A DNA stretch of 64,000 bases from Bacteroidales bacterium (GTDB taxonomy: Bacteria > Bacteroidota > Bacteroidia > Bacteroidales > UBA4417): the NCBI GenBank assembly GCA_016707785.1, contig JADJGZ010000015.1, forward strand, positions 62,001-126,000. Direction: 5' to 3'. The notes under the pieces are model-generated. The model saw nothing but the letters and a program-made list of their open reading frames with translations. It was not told where the DNA came from and did not search any database. Of the stretch, positions 18,084 to 26,658 are shown piece after piece. The first letter of the stretch is position 1; every line of letters begins with the position of its first letter. The translations under genes were made by a program, and so were the position numbers.

Positions 18084-18154
18084 GAGTAATCTGTAAACTT
18101 TCGTACGTCTCAAATGGAGGAATGTTTGGTGTTGCGCTGAATCTGAAATAATCG

Positions 18155-18280
18155 ATGCCTGTTTTTCACTTTGAATCCTGGAGGGTAGAGGCAGTATATT
18201 ATGGATACCTTGCAATTCTGCTCGTCGGCTACATTCTTCAAAAGTCAGTGAATCCGCATCAGGCAGAGATGTAGACTAAG
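18155..18280 (+). CDS. Possible 41-residue membrane peptide (weak)
   Basis: A short reading frame in the 480-base gap between the adenylate kinase and the TPR gene. It has one hydrophobic stretch (AVYYGYLAILLVGYIL) followed by a polar tail. No promoter or ribosome site stands out and I know no relative. It may be a remnant or chance. Apart from this and the hairpin at 18431, nothing was recognised in 18084-18507. Confidence 0.2.
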
Positions 18281-18430
18281 TGATTGAGTTCTTATGATTC
18301 ATGAATATGGATTCAATATATAGCATTCTTCGTTTTCAACTGCAAGATATCTGAAAAGAAGTGTCTTGTATCACTGATTACCAAAGCGTCAAATAGAGTG
18401 AGTGTTCCTACCTGGGAGATGCTACATTGA

Positions 18431-18485
18431 AATAACTCCCTGTGCGATTCATTACCAGAGGCATGAATCTCCACAGGGAGTTATT
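18431..18485 (-). terminator. Long hairpin downstream of the TPR gene
   Basis: A 14-bp perfect outer stem AATAACTCCCTGTG / CACAGGGAGTTATT encloses an inner 7-bp stem GATTCAT/ATGAATC. It starts 23 bases after the restored stop of the TPR gene. There is no long T tract, so it may stabilise the mRNA end rather than terminate by itself. Confidence 0.6.
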
Positions 18486-18507
18486 CCGGTCTTAAGATTT
18501 TATAATC

Positions 18508-19542
18508 TTACTTGCAGTATTTTTCAAGGTAGCCCTTAGCCTTGTCATTGCCCATTGCTGCAGAAATTCTCCAGTCGGGGCACATGAGTCCGTCGCCCGA
18601 CAAATAATGTGCAGCCCCCTGTTGAAATAGGCGTCCTTATTTTTTGGCTCATGAGAGATAGCAGAACTGAAATCAGCTATACCCGATTTGTAATCCTGTA
18701 ACTGAACGTAGCAGTTTCCCCTGTTGAGATAGCTCAGGACATGTTTTGAATCGAGTTCAATAGCTTTACTAAAGCTAACGATTGCTCCCTCGTAATCTCC
18801 TGTTGAGGCCTGGGATGTACCTTTGTTGTAATAACTTAGCTGGTAATTTGGATTACTGATAATGGCAGAGTCGTAATCTGACAATGCTTCTTTATGTAAA
18901 CCCATTTTAGCTCGTTCTACCCCACGGTAATTATAAGCATCTGCAAAGTTCTTTTTTAATCGTATGGCTTTTTCGAAATCTATCAGTGCCTTACCACTCT
19001 GGAAAGCATCACTGTACATTTTTCCCTCTGTAATAATAGTAAATTGCTTCATCTGGTTTGTATTGAATCGCCATATTAATATCTTCCATGGCTCCTTCTT
19101 TATCACCGGATTCGATACGCGCTTTTGCCCGATAGAAATAGGCATTGAAATTTTTTGGAAATTTTTTAAGTGCAGCAGTGAAATCAACGATTGCTCCCTC
19201 TAAATCACCCTTCTGGGCTTTTTGTAATCCTTCAAGTAAAACCGGTGGGCGATAGGGGTCAATAAATTTTGGGGGAGCTGGCTTTTTCCCGGTTTTTGAA
19301 AGTGTGTCACCGCTTTCAGCATTCATCCTTTCACTTGCCTGGCTCCATGAAGTATCCGTCAATGCTGATGATTGGAATCCAGGCTCTTTTTTCACCTTCG
19401 TTGAATCCGGAAGGTTTTGCTCCCAGTTGAAAAGAGGGAATGATTCAGTGAAAGAAATGGATTTGTTCCCAAATAGGTTCTGATTGAAACTTATCAACAG
19501 CACCAGGAGGAGGATTGAAAATCCGTTATTTAATTTGGTCAT
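18508..19542 (-). pseudogene. Frameshifted TPR-repeat exported protein
   Basis: Restored, this is an exported protein of about 344 residues. It has a signal peptide (MTKLNNGFSILLLVLLISF...), a Pro/Ser-rich linker, then six or so tetratricopeptide repeats (patterns such as AYFYRAKARIESGDKEGAMED, NYRGVERAKMGLHKEAL, YYNKGTSQASTGDYEGAI). The frame breaks at a run of five T on the plus strand (19019-19023); restoring it joins YYYYRGK to MYSDAFQSG. It breaks again at a run of five C (18615-18619); restoring it gives AAHYLSGDGLMCPDWRISAA and a stop at 18508. Both are one-base homopolymer changes. TPR proteins scaffold other proteins; no partner can be named. Confidence 0.8.
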
Positions 19543-19642
19543 ATTTTTTGTCTGTATTTGTTATATAGTTAAGTGCATTTTTTAATTTGACTTGGTTTAA
19601 ATTCAATCTTTTTTGATCATCAGTCAAATGTACCAGGATTCC

Positions 19643-20749
19643 TTACTGATGATTTTCAACAATTAGTTTCGCTGCTTTTGCTGAAGCTCCGTTCTCTCCT
19701 AATTTGGTTTTCATCTCTTTATAATCAGATTTCATTTGAGAATACTTATTCTCATCTTGCAATATCGAGTGAAGTTCCTTTGAAAGGGCACTCTTTGTAA
19801 ATCGATATTGAATCAGTTCTTTTACTGCTTGTTTCCCAAGTACCAGGTTAACGAGTGAAATAAATTCAACTTTAACCAGCATCCATGCCAGCAAGGCTGT
19901 AATAAAACTCATCCTATAGCAAACCACCTGGGGTGTTCCGATGAGTCCGGTTTCAAGAGTGGCTGTGCCTGAGGTAACTATTGCCGCTTTAGAAAAATGT
20001 AGAAGGTCATAGGTTTTCCCGGTAATTACTTTTATCGGTAAATCCCTGGTAAATTTCTTATAAAAACCTTCTCCCAGGGAATTTACTCCTGCAATCACAA
20101 ACTGGTATTCTTTGAATTCAGGGATGATACTAAGCATAATGGGGAGAATTCGTGAAATCTCCTGTTTCCTGCTGCCCGGTACAACTGCAATAACTGGTTT
20201 GCCTTCCAAACCATATTCCTTAATAAATGATGGGTCTGGAATAAACTCATTGATCGTATCTAATAAAGGGTGACCAACAAATTCTACATGATATCCGAAT
20301 TTAGCATGGAAGTCTTTTTCAAATGGAAGGACTACAAAAGCCAGGTCCGTTCTTTTATGGATATTATGTATGCGACTTTGACGCCAGGCCCAAACTTGCG
20401 GGGAAATATAATACACTATCCTGATTCCTTTATCATGGGCATATTTTGCAATTCTCATATTAAATCCGGGATAGTCGACCAATAGCACGGTATCTGGTTT
20501 CCAGGTATCAATATCAGATTTACAGAACTTAATATTCTTTAGGATAGTCCTAAGATTAAGCAAAACTTCCAGGAATCCCATAAAAGCCAGGTCCTTGTAA
20601 TGCTTTACAATTGTGCCTCCGGCTTGTTGCATGCGATCACCTCCCCAACACCTGAACTCAGCGGAAGGATCAAGTAATTTGATTTCCCTGATTAAGCGTG
20701 AACCATGCAGGTCCCCGGATGCTTCTCCTGCTATTACGTAGTATTTCAT
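19643..20749 (-). CDS. lpxB: Lipid-A-disaccharide synthase
   Basis: A 368-residue GT19 glycosyltransferase that joins UDP-2,3-diacylglucosamine to lipid X to make the lipid A disaccharide at the inner membrane. Visible are the N-terminal GEASGDLHG, WGGDRMQQAG, the hydrophobic FMGFLEVL patch that docks on the membrane, PQVWAWR, PGSRKQEI and the nucleotide-site TSGTATLE. Length is normal for the family. It is the last gene of a minus-strand operon with DUF502, surE and a small membrane protein, with gaps of 9-21 bases. Confidence 0.96.
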   Translation of the reverse strand: MKYYVIAGEASGDLHGSRLIREIKLLDPSAEFRCWGGDRMQQAGGTIVKHYKDLAFMGFLEVLLNLRTILKNIKFCKSDIDTWKPDTVLLVDYPGFNMRIAKYAHDKGIRIVYYISPQVWAWRQSRIHNIHKRTDLAFVVLPFEKDFHAKFGYHVEFVGHPLLDTINEFIPDPSFIKEYGLEGKPVIAVVPGSRKQEISRILPIMLSIIPEFKEYQFVIAGVNSLGEGFYKKFTRDLPIKVITGKTYDLLHFSKAAIVTSGTATLETGLIGTPQVVCYRMSFITALLAWMLVKVEFISLVNLVLGKQAVKELIQYRFTKSALSKELHSILQDENKYSQMKSDYKEMKTKLGENGASAKAAKLIVENHQ

Positions 20750-20768
20750 AAGCTAATACTTGAAATGA

Positions 20769-21080
20769 TCAGAAAGGCAGGTTGAAAGGTTTCCCATGGA
20801 TGAATATAAAGAAACATGCCATCATAATTACGGTGATCCCAAGGATGGCACGTCCGGATTTCTCTAGCTTTGCCTTCACCATAAAGTATCTCATGATCAA
20901 TAAGTTGGGGATGAGACATAGCAATAATAAATTGGAGTCAAAAAGGTTTGTCATCCTGAAAGAAGACATTATGAGTCTACCGATAGGAATAAAAACCAAT
21001 ACCGATACACAAGGGATGATCAAGGCAATAATTATACCATTTAAATACCCGTCAGATTTTAGAAAGGATTTTATACTCAT
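20769..21080 (-). CDS. Small membrane protein between surE and lpxB
   Basis: 103 residues with three predicted membrane helices (about 14-36, 47-65 and 78-95) and short polar ends. No named domain was recognised. It starts 9 bases after surE stops and ends 19 bases before lpxB begins, so it is co-transcribed. Similar small proteins are often seen in this position in Bacteroidota, which suggests a link to the envelope, but the function is unknown. Confidence 0.75.
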   Translation of the reverse strand: MSIKSFLKSDGYLNGIIIALIIPCVSVLVFIPIGRLIMSSFRMTNLFDSNLLLLCLIPNLLIMRYFMVKAKLEKSGRAILGITVIMMACFFIFIHGKPFNLPF

Positions 21081-21089
21081 GAACCTCGA

Positions 21090-21869
21090 CTATTTATTTT
21101 CTATTGAAAAATCCCAGTCATTCAACTGTTTAATGGACAGGTAAGAAGTCAGGTCGATATGAACAGGGACAACACTGACATAATTATTCCTGATTGCCCA
21201 TTGATCAGTATCTGTGCCTTCATCCAGGTCTACGAAGCGGCCCTGAAGCCAGTAATAATTGCGTTTATGAGGGTCTTTACGTTCATCGAAGGATTCATCC
21301 CAGATTGCTCTTCCCTGCCTGGCAACCTTCACCCCTTGGAGCACTTCATCGTTCTTTGCCGGGAAGTTCACATTCAGGCATACTCCGGTATGCAGCCCTT
21401 TCTCAAGGACATTATTGCATATAGTGGTAATATAATCCCCACAATGGCTGAAATCAGCATAATAAGAATAGTCATTCAACGAAAACCCAATCGATGGAAT
21501 ATCCTCCATGGCTCCTTCCAATACAGCAGCCATAGTTCCTGAATACAAAATATTGATAGAAGAGTTAGACCCATGATTGATTCCGGAAACAATAAGATCC
21601 GGATTTTGCCTCATGATCACTTTCTGACCAAGTTTAACACAATCGACAGGCGTTCCGTTGCAGCTATATTCTTCGTATCCTTCTTCTTTTGCAATTTCAT
21701 GAATCCTGAGTGGAGTCTGGATGGTAACAGCATGTGCCATCCCGGACTGAGGCTTATCAGGAGCAATAACTGTTACATCTCCCAGGTTTCGCATAATACC
21801 AATCAGGTATCTTAAACCAGGTGCAGAAATGCCATCATCGTTTGTAATCAGTATCTTAGGTTTTATCAT
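21090..21869 (-). CDS. surE: 5'/3'-nucleotidase SurE
   Basis: 259 residues. SurE removes phosphate from nucleoside monophosphates (and short polyphosphate) and depends on a divalent metal. The motifs are ITNDDGISAPGL (metal-binding Asp11/Asp12), APDKPQSGMAHAVT, SGINHGSN (metal-binding Asn) and YSGTMAAVLEGA. It is the second gene of the DUF502-surE-membrane protein-lpxB operon, 21 bases after DUF502. Confidence 0.96.
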   Translation of the reverse strand: MIKPKILITNDDGISAPGLRYLIGIMRNLGDVTVIAPDKPQSGMAHAVTIQTPLRIHEIAKEEGYEEYSCNGTPVDCVKLGQKVIMRQNPDLIVSGINHGSNSSINILYSGTMAAVLEGAMEDIPSIGFSLNDYSYYADFSHCGDYITTICNNVLEKGLHTGVCLNVNFPAKNDEVLQGVKVARQGRAIWDESFDERKDPHKRNYYWLQGRFVDLDEGTDTDQWAIRNNYVSVVPVHIDLTSYLSIKQLNDWDFSIENK

Positions 21870-21890
21870 CTTTAAAATGCAATAAAAATC

Positions 21891-22511
21891 TTAATTATTG
21901 GCCTTATCCTCGGTTAAGGATGCTTCGTGGTGGTGACTTTCCGGTATACTGGTTACACCGGCTGTAACAATAAACTTCATCACCTCTGTGGGTGATGCGT
22001 CAATAGCAGTAACATTTTCAGCAGCAATAATGAACAGATTGCCTGAAAAGTTATAGGAATGAGGCAGATAAACAGCAACCATTCCTTTTTCAATGCCTAG
22101 TTTAGTGAGGTCATGCTGTGTGATGAACCCCAGTTTATAGAGTTCAGCATCTTTATTAACCCTAACAAGCACAGGCTCGGTAAATTTCTTATCCTTCCCT
22201 ACAAAGGCTGACATGAAATCTTTTATAGAAGTATAGATGATTTTTACCAATGGAGCCTGGCTGATGATTTTGTCCAGTGAATTCAGAATTGGTTTAAAGA
22301 GGATGGTTCCTCCAAGATAACCAATAAATGTAATGGTTACAAGGATTATTACCAATCCTAGTCCGGGGATCTTTATTCCTGTGAGGTTTGTGAGTGCCAC
22401 AATCAACAATCCATCCACAAACTCAAAAAGCATCACCAATGCATAGATTGTAATTGCTAATGGAGCAATAAGTATAAGTCCCTGCAGGAAAAACCGAACA
22501 ATCTTTGCCAT
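21891..22511 (-). CDS. DUF502 family membrane protein
   Basis: 206 residues. Two N-terminal membrane helices (about 8-30 and 48-72, with IPGLGLVIILVTITFIGYLGG) precede a soluble domain with PLVKIIYTSIKDF and a conserved VAVYLPHSYNFSGNLFII region typical of DUF502. The family has no established function. It is the first gene of the lpxB operon; minus-strand TAATTTTG (22539-22546) may be its -7 box. The C-terminal HHHE-rich tail is poorly conserved in kind. Confidence 0.88.
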   Translation of the reverse strand: MAKIVRFFLQGLILIAPLAITIYALVMLFEFVDGLLIVALTNLTGIKIPGLGLVIILVTITFIGYLGGTILFKPILNSLDKIISQAPLVKIIYTSIKDFMSAFVGKDKKFTEPVLVRVNKDAELYKLGFITQHDLTKLGIEKGMVAVYLPHSYNFSGNLFIIAAENVTAIDASPTEVMKFIVTAGVTSIPESHHHEASLTEDKANN

Positions 22512-22714
22512 TTTTATTGAATAATCTGCAAAATTACGGATTTAATTGCCAGCTCTTCTATCACTTACTGATTTAACAGCAATTAACAATCTTCCTTTTA
22601 TTACTTACCCCATACTGTTACACGAAATGTAAATCCAGCAGAATAAAATGGAAATACAACCTTTTCTTCAGAAATTCCCCCTTTGTACTTGTTTTAATAT
22701 TAAATCATTTTATA

Positions 22715-23338
22715 ATGAAAGCAATATTTATAGTTTTAAGTGTCAGCATTTTAATCGCTGGTTGTGGGAAATTGACTGATGATTCTGATGCTTCGGTGGA
22801 AGTAATGAATTATCATGACCAAATCATCAAATCCTATGATACAATAATAGTGATTCCATATAGCGACGATGGAGGCAGCTATTATCCGAGGAAAGACGAA
22901 GCCTGCGACTCAATTGACTATGATAATGATGGTGTATTGGATTTTCTGCTCTATTCAAGTCATGAACAGCGCACAGGTCAATCCCCTCATGCCTGGTATA
23001 TTGACCGTCTCGCATTTATCCGTTCTATTAACCCGGATTATACAATTGCTTTAAGTCCTTCAATCCCGGAAGGGATAAATAATTTTACAATGGGTGACAG
23101 GGTGAACAAAAGCTTCCTTTATTCCGAGAAGGGATTTATCTACCGTGACTTTAACGATGTGAACTCTGTTGAAAATGTGATACACAATGCAGGGGAGATT
23201 TTTATTGGTATCCGCAAGGAGAATGGATATCACAAATATGCATATGGATTTATTCAAATGCGGTTTATAGGGTATATTATCCTGCAAAGGTCAGTGCTTG
23301 GGAGCCATTGGACAGGTTGCCAGGTAGTGCCTTATTAA
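22715..23338 (+). CDS. Hypothetical lipoprotein
   Basis: 207 residues with a clear lipoprotein signal (MKAIFIVLSVSILIAGC, lipobox IAGC at 14-17). The mature part is acidic near its start, has a DYDNDGVLDF segment that resembles a calcium-binding loop, and ends in an aromatic/hydrophobic stretch. No family is recognised. It stands alone between the divergent DUF502 operon and the convergent maf gene, so its context says little. Upstream bases 22547-22714 contain no promoter I would call with confidence. Confidence 0.75.
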   Translation: MKAIFIVLSVSILIAGCGKLTDDSDASVEVMNYHDQIIKSYDTIIVIPYSDDGGSYYPRKDEACDSIDYDNDGVLDFLLYSSHEQRTGQSPHAWYIDRLAFIRSINPDYTIALSPSIPEGINNFTMGDRVNKSFLYSEKGFIYRDFNDVNSVENVIHNAGEIFIGIRKENGYHKYAYGFIQMRFIGYIILQRSVLGSHWTGCQVVPY

Positions 23339-23342
23339 AATA

Positions 23343-23945
23343 CTAGTGCGTATCATCTTTAAGGAATTTTTTTAATTCCTCCCAAAACAATTGCACCGGA
23401 AATCCCATTACATTGTAATAACACCCTTGAATGCCGGTTACCCCGGTATACCCTATCCAGTCTTGTATCCCATAAGAACCCGCCTTATCATAAGGACGAT
23501 GGTGGTCGATGTAAAAATGTATCTCAGCATCAGAAAGGATTTTGAAACTGACTGATGTTTCAGCATGGAAAACATGTAATGAATGATTCGATTTCAGACA
23601 AACTCCTGTAAATACCTGGTGTGTTTTACCTGATAACATTTTCAGCATTTCGATGGCCTCCTTTTTCCCGGAAGGCTTTCCGATATACATCCCATCCAGC
23701 CATACAATGGTGTCTGCAGTGATAAGTAATGACTTGTCAGGATATGCTGAGATGTTGAATGCATTGGCTTTAAGTTCACATAAATACCTTGCAATTTCAA
23801 CACCTTTAAGCTCTTCAGGATAGATTTCCTCCACATCAATATCCACTAATTCATATTGTAAGCCTAGTTCTTTAAGCAGATGTTGCCGACGGGGCGATTT
23901 TGAACCGAGAAGAAACCGGTGTTCAGGAAAGCTGTGTGGTATCAT
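23343..23945 (-). CDS. maf: Maf-family nucleoside triphosphate pyrophosphatase
   Basis: 200 residues. Maf proteins hydrolyse non-canonical or modified NTPs (dTTP/UTP type) to the monophosphate. The motifs are LGSKSPRRQHLL (substrate site), ELKANAF, the catalytic ADTIVWLDG, GKP, TGV and KAGSYGIQDWIG. It starts 15 bases after the UbiA-family gene stops and is the last gene of the minus-strand cluster; it ends 5 bases from the convergent lipoprotein gene. Confidence 0.94.
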   Translation of the reverse strand: MIPHSFPEHRFLLGSKSPRRQHLLKELGLQYELVDIDVEEIYPEELKGVEIARYLCELKANAFNISAYPDKSLLITADTIVWLDGMYIGKPSGKKEAIEMLKMLSGKTHQVFTGVCLKSNHSLHVFHAETSVSFKILSDAEIHFYIDHHRPYDKAGSYGIQDWIGYTGVTGIQGCYYNVMGFPVQLFWEELKKFLKDDTH

Positions 23946-23960
23946 TTAATAATATGTATT

Positions 23961-24896
23961 TCAAAGTTTAAAGTTTATCCAGATCCAGGCCATTGAAGCA
24001 ATACCTCCAACCATAATCCATTTTACCAAAGTACTTAGTCTGTGGAATGATGCCTTTGATTTTGCCCGGAAGAGCAATAGTATTAACACTAACATCGGTA
24101 ACTCCACAGCAAATATCAACCAGGCCACAACCATTGGGAAATCCATTTTACTTAAAAAAACCTGTCCAATTATGAGCAGAGCGAGAAGCACTATGCACAA
24201 TCCAAGCAAAAGAAATCGTGTTTTTTTTACCCCGAGTACAATCGGAACTGACCGGCAGCCATGGCGGGAGTCACCTTCCATGTCTTCCACATCTTTGATA
24301 ATTTCCCTGATGAAACTGAGCAGGAAGGCAAACACTACTATACCAATAGCAATTTTTGAAATAGGTTTTGTTTCATAAAGATTGATGCCAGAACGTTTCA
24401 GCAAAATCCATTCAAAAAACCAGGCCATTCCAAGTGTTAACGATGACATGAACGACACAGCAAGATTTCCCCAAACCAGGCTTTTTTTAAGCCGGATAGC
24501 ATACCACCAGACAGATATTAAAGCAAGTATGAGTGGAATCAAGGGTGTAGAGGTACCCATCATATAGGATAGTAACATCATTCCGGCCAGGCTCAGTAAA
24601 CTCAAGGCAAGGGCACTTCCCTTTAGAATACCTGCATTGAAATTACCATCAACAGAAGGTCTGTCGGGGCGATTTACAAGATCAATATCGATATCATGAT
24701 AATCATTGATTAAATAGCCTGTTACTGCTATGAGCATGGTAATCATCACCATTAGCCCGAAAGCAGTTGTTCCCATCTGAAAATCAGTGCCACTCATCGA
24801 ATAATAAGGCTTCACAACGAAATACCTGAATGCATACATTGTCAATGCAATAATGACCAGGTTTGGTAATCGGATGAGTGTGATAAGCGACTTCAA
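23961..24896 (-). CDS. UbiA-family prenyltransferase
   Basis: 311 residues with about nine membrane helices. The first Asp-rich motif NDYHDIDID (64-72) and the second, around KDVEDMEGD (about 200-210), bind the prenyl diphosphate through magnesium. Bacteroidota relatives with this neighbourhood are annotated as geranylgeranylglycerol-phosphate geranylgeranyltransferase-like, but substrate choice cannot be read here and a quinone pathway role is also possible. It is followed by maf; upstream, a T9SS cargo gene separates it from kdsC. Confidence 0.87.
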   Translation of the reverse strand: MKSLITLIRLPNLVIIALTMYAFRYFVVKPYYSMSGTDFQMGTTAFGLMVMITMLIAVTGYLINDYHDIDIDLVNRPDRPSVDGNFNAGILKGSALALSLLSLAGMMLLSYMMGTSTPLIPLILALISVWWYAIRLKKSLVWGNLAVSFMSSLTLGMAWFFEWILLKRSGINLYETKPISKIAIGIVVFAFLLSFIREIIKDVEDMEGDSRHGCRSVPIVLGVKKTRFLLLGLCIVLLALLIIGQVFLSKMDFPMVVAWLIFAVELPMLVLILLLFRAKSKASFHRLSTLVKWIMVGGIASMAWIWINFKL

Positions 24897-24958
24897 GGAC
24901 TTGGATTTAAAAGATGAGAGGCCTGTTTGAGATTTTATCGGATTTGAGATTTGAATAT

Positions 24959-25867
24959 TTAGGGATAAATGATAATCTTCTGCACTGATTGTAATCTTTT
25001 GTCTTTAACAACCTGTAGCAGATAAATGCCTGGTGTTATCCCATTTATAGTGAGATTCGGAGATTGAATTTCGGAACGCTGAAACACGATGTTGCCAGGC
25101 ATGTTAACAATAAACACATTTTCCAGACTCTCGCCGGACTCCTGCCATATCGTAAATGAGCCTTTAGAAGGATTTGGAAAAACCTTGCAATGATCATCGC
25201 AATTGTTAAATATGGGTATTGATGTTATTAACCCGCAGGGAATTGTATTGTCGGGATATAGTGTGATACCATCCTGACGGAAACAGTTAAGTACAAAGGT
25301 AGAAGCATCAGTTATATATCCGGGAGTAGGTTGTATCAACCCAAATGAGGAACCTAAACCTTCAATGATCGAAATTCCATACCAGTTGTTGATATTCCAA
25401 CTTTTGCGATACGTTTCTCCAATCTTTACAGAATCAATGGATTCAACAATGGCAGGTGAAAAAGTAAATGTTGAAAGTACTCCCTGAATTGTATCTCCTA
25501 ACAGAAGATTAAAATCATAAAGAAGTTGTTCTGTTGTTTCAGATGGTGCTATAAAGTAGACTTTTCTCTGTTGTTCATCTTCCCTGATCGCACCTTTATA
25601 TCCGGGAGTATTGTAAGGTGAGCATGAGCCTAATGAACTAAAATCAACAAATGGAACTGTCAGTTTCTGGCAGGATGTTCCATTGATAGTAGTATCTCCT
25701 GAAAGAGTAATAGAGTATTCTTCAAAGCCAAAACCAAACATGCATTGTGCCTGGGTGTAATCAAAGTTCCAGGTGGCATTGCTATCTGGAAAAGGATGAT
25801 AAAGGCTTGTCTGGGAAATGGCCTTAAAAGAACCTATCAAAAGAAAGAGAATGAGTAACTTTTTCAT
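24959..25867 (-). CDS. T9SS-sorted exported protein
   Basis: 302 residues with a signal peptide (MKKLLILFLLIGSF... ending AISQ). A middle domain rich in beta strands has no recognised family. The C-terminal 80 residues, starting at CKVFPNPSKGSFTI and ending in GIYLLQVVKDKRLQSVQKIIIYP-like strands, form a type A T9SS sorting domain. The protein is therefore predicted to cross the outer membrane by the type IX system and be anchored or released. It lies between kdsC and the UbiA gene on the same strand. An octanucleotide repeat array lies about 100 bases upstream of its start. Confidence 0.85.
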   Translation of the reverse strand: MKKLLILFLLIGSFKAISQTSLYHPFPDSNATWNFDYTQAQCMFGFGFEEYSITLSGDTTINGTSCQKLTVPFVDFSSLGSCSPYNTPGYKGAIREDEQQRKVYFIAPSETTEQLLYDFNLLLGDTIQGVLSTFTFSPAIVESIDSVKIGETYRKSWNINNWYGISIIEGLGSSFGLIQPTPGYITDASTFVLNCFRQDGITLYPDNTIPCGLITSIPIFNNCDDHCKVFPNPSKGSFTIWQESGESLENVFIVNMPGNIVFQRSEIQSPNLTINGITPGIYLLQVVKDKRLQSVQKIIIYP

Positions 25868-25950
25868 CAGCCTGAATTACTAAATAGGGTATATATAAAT
25901 AGGATTTTAAGAGCATTAAGGTTGCAGTGTTATTTTTTCAAATTGCCGAG

Positions 25951-25968
25951 CCGAAGGCTTCCCTTCGG
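25951..25968. repeat. Short hairpin beside the octamer array
   Basis: CCGAAGG (25951-25957) pairs with CCTTCGG (25962-25968) over a 4-base loop. It directly adjoins the octanucleotide array, between the array and the T9SS cargo gene. Confidence 0.65.
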
Positions 25969-25970
25969 GA

Positions 25971-26109
25971 AATTGTCGAATTGTCGAATTGTCGAATTGT
26001 CGAATTGTCGAATTGTCGAATTGTCGAATTGTCGAATTGTCGAATTGTCGAATTGTCAAATTGTCAAATTGCCGAATTGTCAAATTGCCGAATTGTCAAA
26101 TTGTCGAAT
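25971..26109. repeat. Octanucleotide tandem repeat array (GAATTGTC)
   Basis: About 17 head-to-tail copies of an 8-base unit, GAATTGTC. The first ten or so are perfect; the later ones vary (CAAATTGTC, CCGAATTG). It begins within 11 bases of the kdsC stop (minus strand, 26120) and ends about 100 bases before the start of the T9SS cargo gene. Unit length 8 is not a multiple of 3, and open frames across it are artefacts of the repeat. Confidence 0.95.
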
Positions 26110-26119
26110 TAACAATTGA

Positions 26120-26641
26120 TCACCAATGGTAAGCATCTTCATTCATCCACTGTCCCTGGACTTTCAGAACCTGCTCAATCACATCGCGTACGCATCCATG
26201 TCCTCCGTTATGATGTGAAATATATGTTGCCAGTGCCTTGATTTCTTCAGCCGCATCAGAAGGACATGTGGGAACCCCTACCTTACGCATGATTTCATAA
26301 TCAGGGATATCATCACCCATGAACAGAACTTCTTCAGTGCTGAGGCCATGTTCGGCAAGATATTCTTCAAAAACTTCTATTTTGCGTTCTACTCCGAGGA
26401 AAACATCACTTACCCGTAATGATTCAAAGCGTTTTTTTACTGATTCAGAATAAGCTCCGGATATGATGGCGATGCGATATCCCTTTTTCATAGCAAGCTG
26501 TAAGGCATATCCATCTTTGACATTGGCAGTCCGCAAAGCTTCCCCGTTACTCATGAGGATTACTGTACCATCTGTTAGTACTCCATCGTAGTCAAAAATG
26601 AAAGTATTGATCTTGAGGAGGCGTTCCTTATAATTTGACAT
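26120..26641 (-). CDS. kdsC: KdsC-like HAD phosphatase
   Basis: 173 residues, the usual length for 3-deoxy-D-manno-octulosonate 8-phosphate phosphatase, which frees KDO for the LPS core. HAD motifs are FDYDGVLTDG (nucleophile Asp and general acid Asp), ISGAYSES, the Lys in VERKIEVFEEY, and GDDIPDYEIM. The class C0 HAD has no large cap, which fits a tetrameric KdsC. It follows the DUF2520 gene by 17 bases. Other small HAD phosphatases of this subgroup act on related sugar acids, so the substrate is inferred. Confidence 0.88.
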   Translation of the reverse strand: MSNYKERLLKINTFIFDYDGVLTDGTVILMSNGEALRTANVKDGYALQLAMKKGYRIAIISGAYSESVKKRFESLRVSDVFLGVERKIEVFEEYLAEHGLSTEEVLFMGDDIPDYEIMRKVGVPTCPSDAAEEIKALATYISHHNGGHGCVRDVIEQVLKVQGQWMNEDAYHW

Positions 26642-26658
26642 AACTTACCTGAATGAAA

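Noticed and set aside
25971..26109. Possible CRISPR array
   Set aside because: The units are contiguous 8-mers with no unique spacers, and no cas genes are nearby.
25922..26119. Open frames of 60-65 residues running through the octamer array, with a repeating NCRIVELS-like peptide
   Set aside because: They exist only because the 8-base unit repeats in all three frames. They have no start signals and no protein-like composition.
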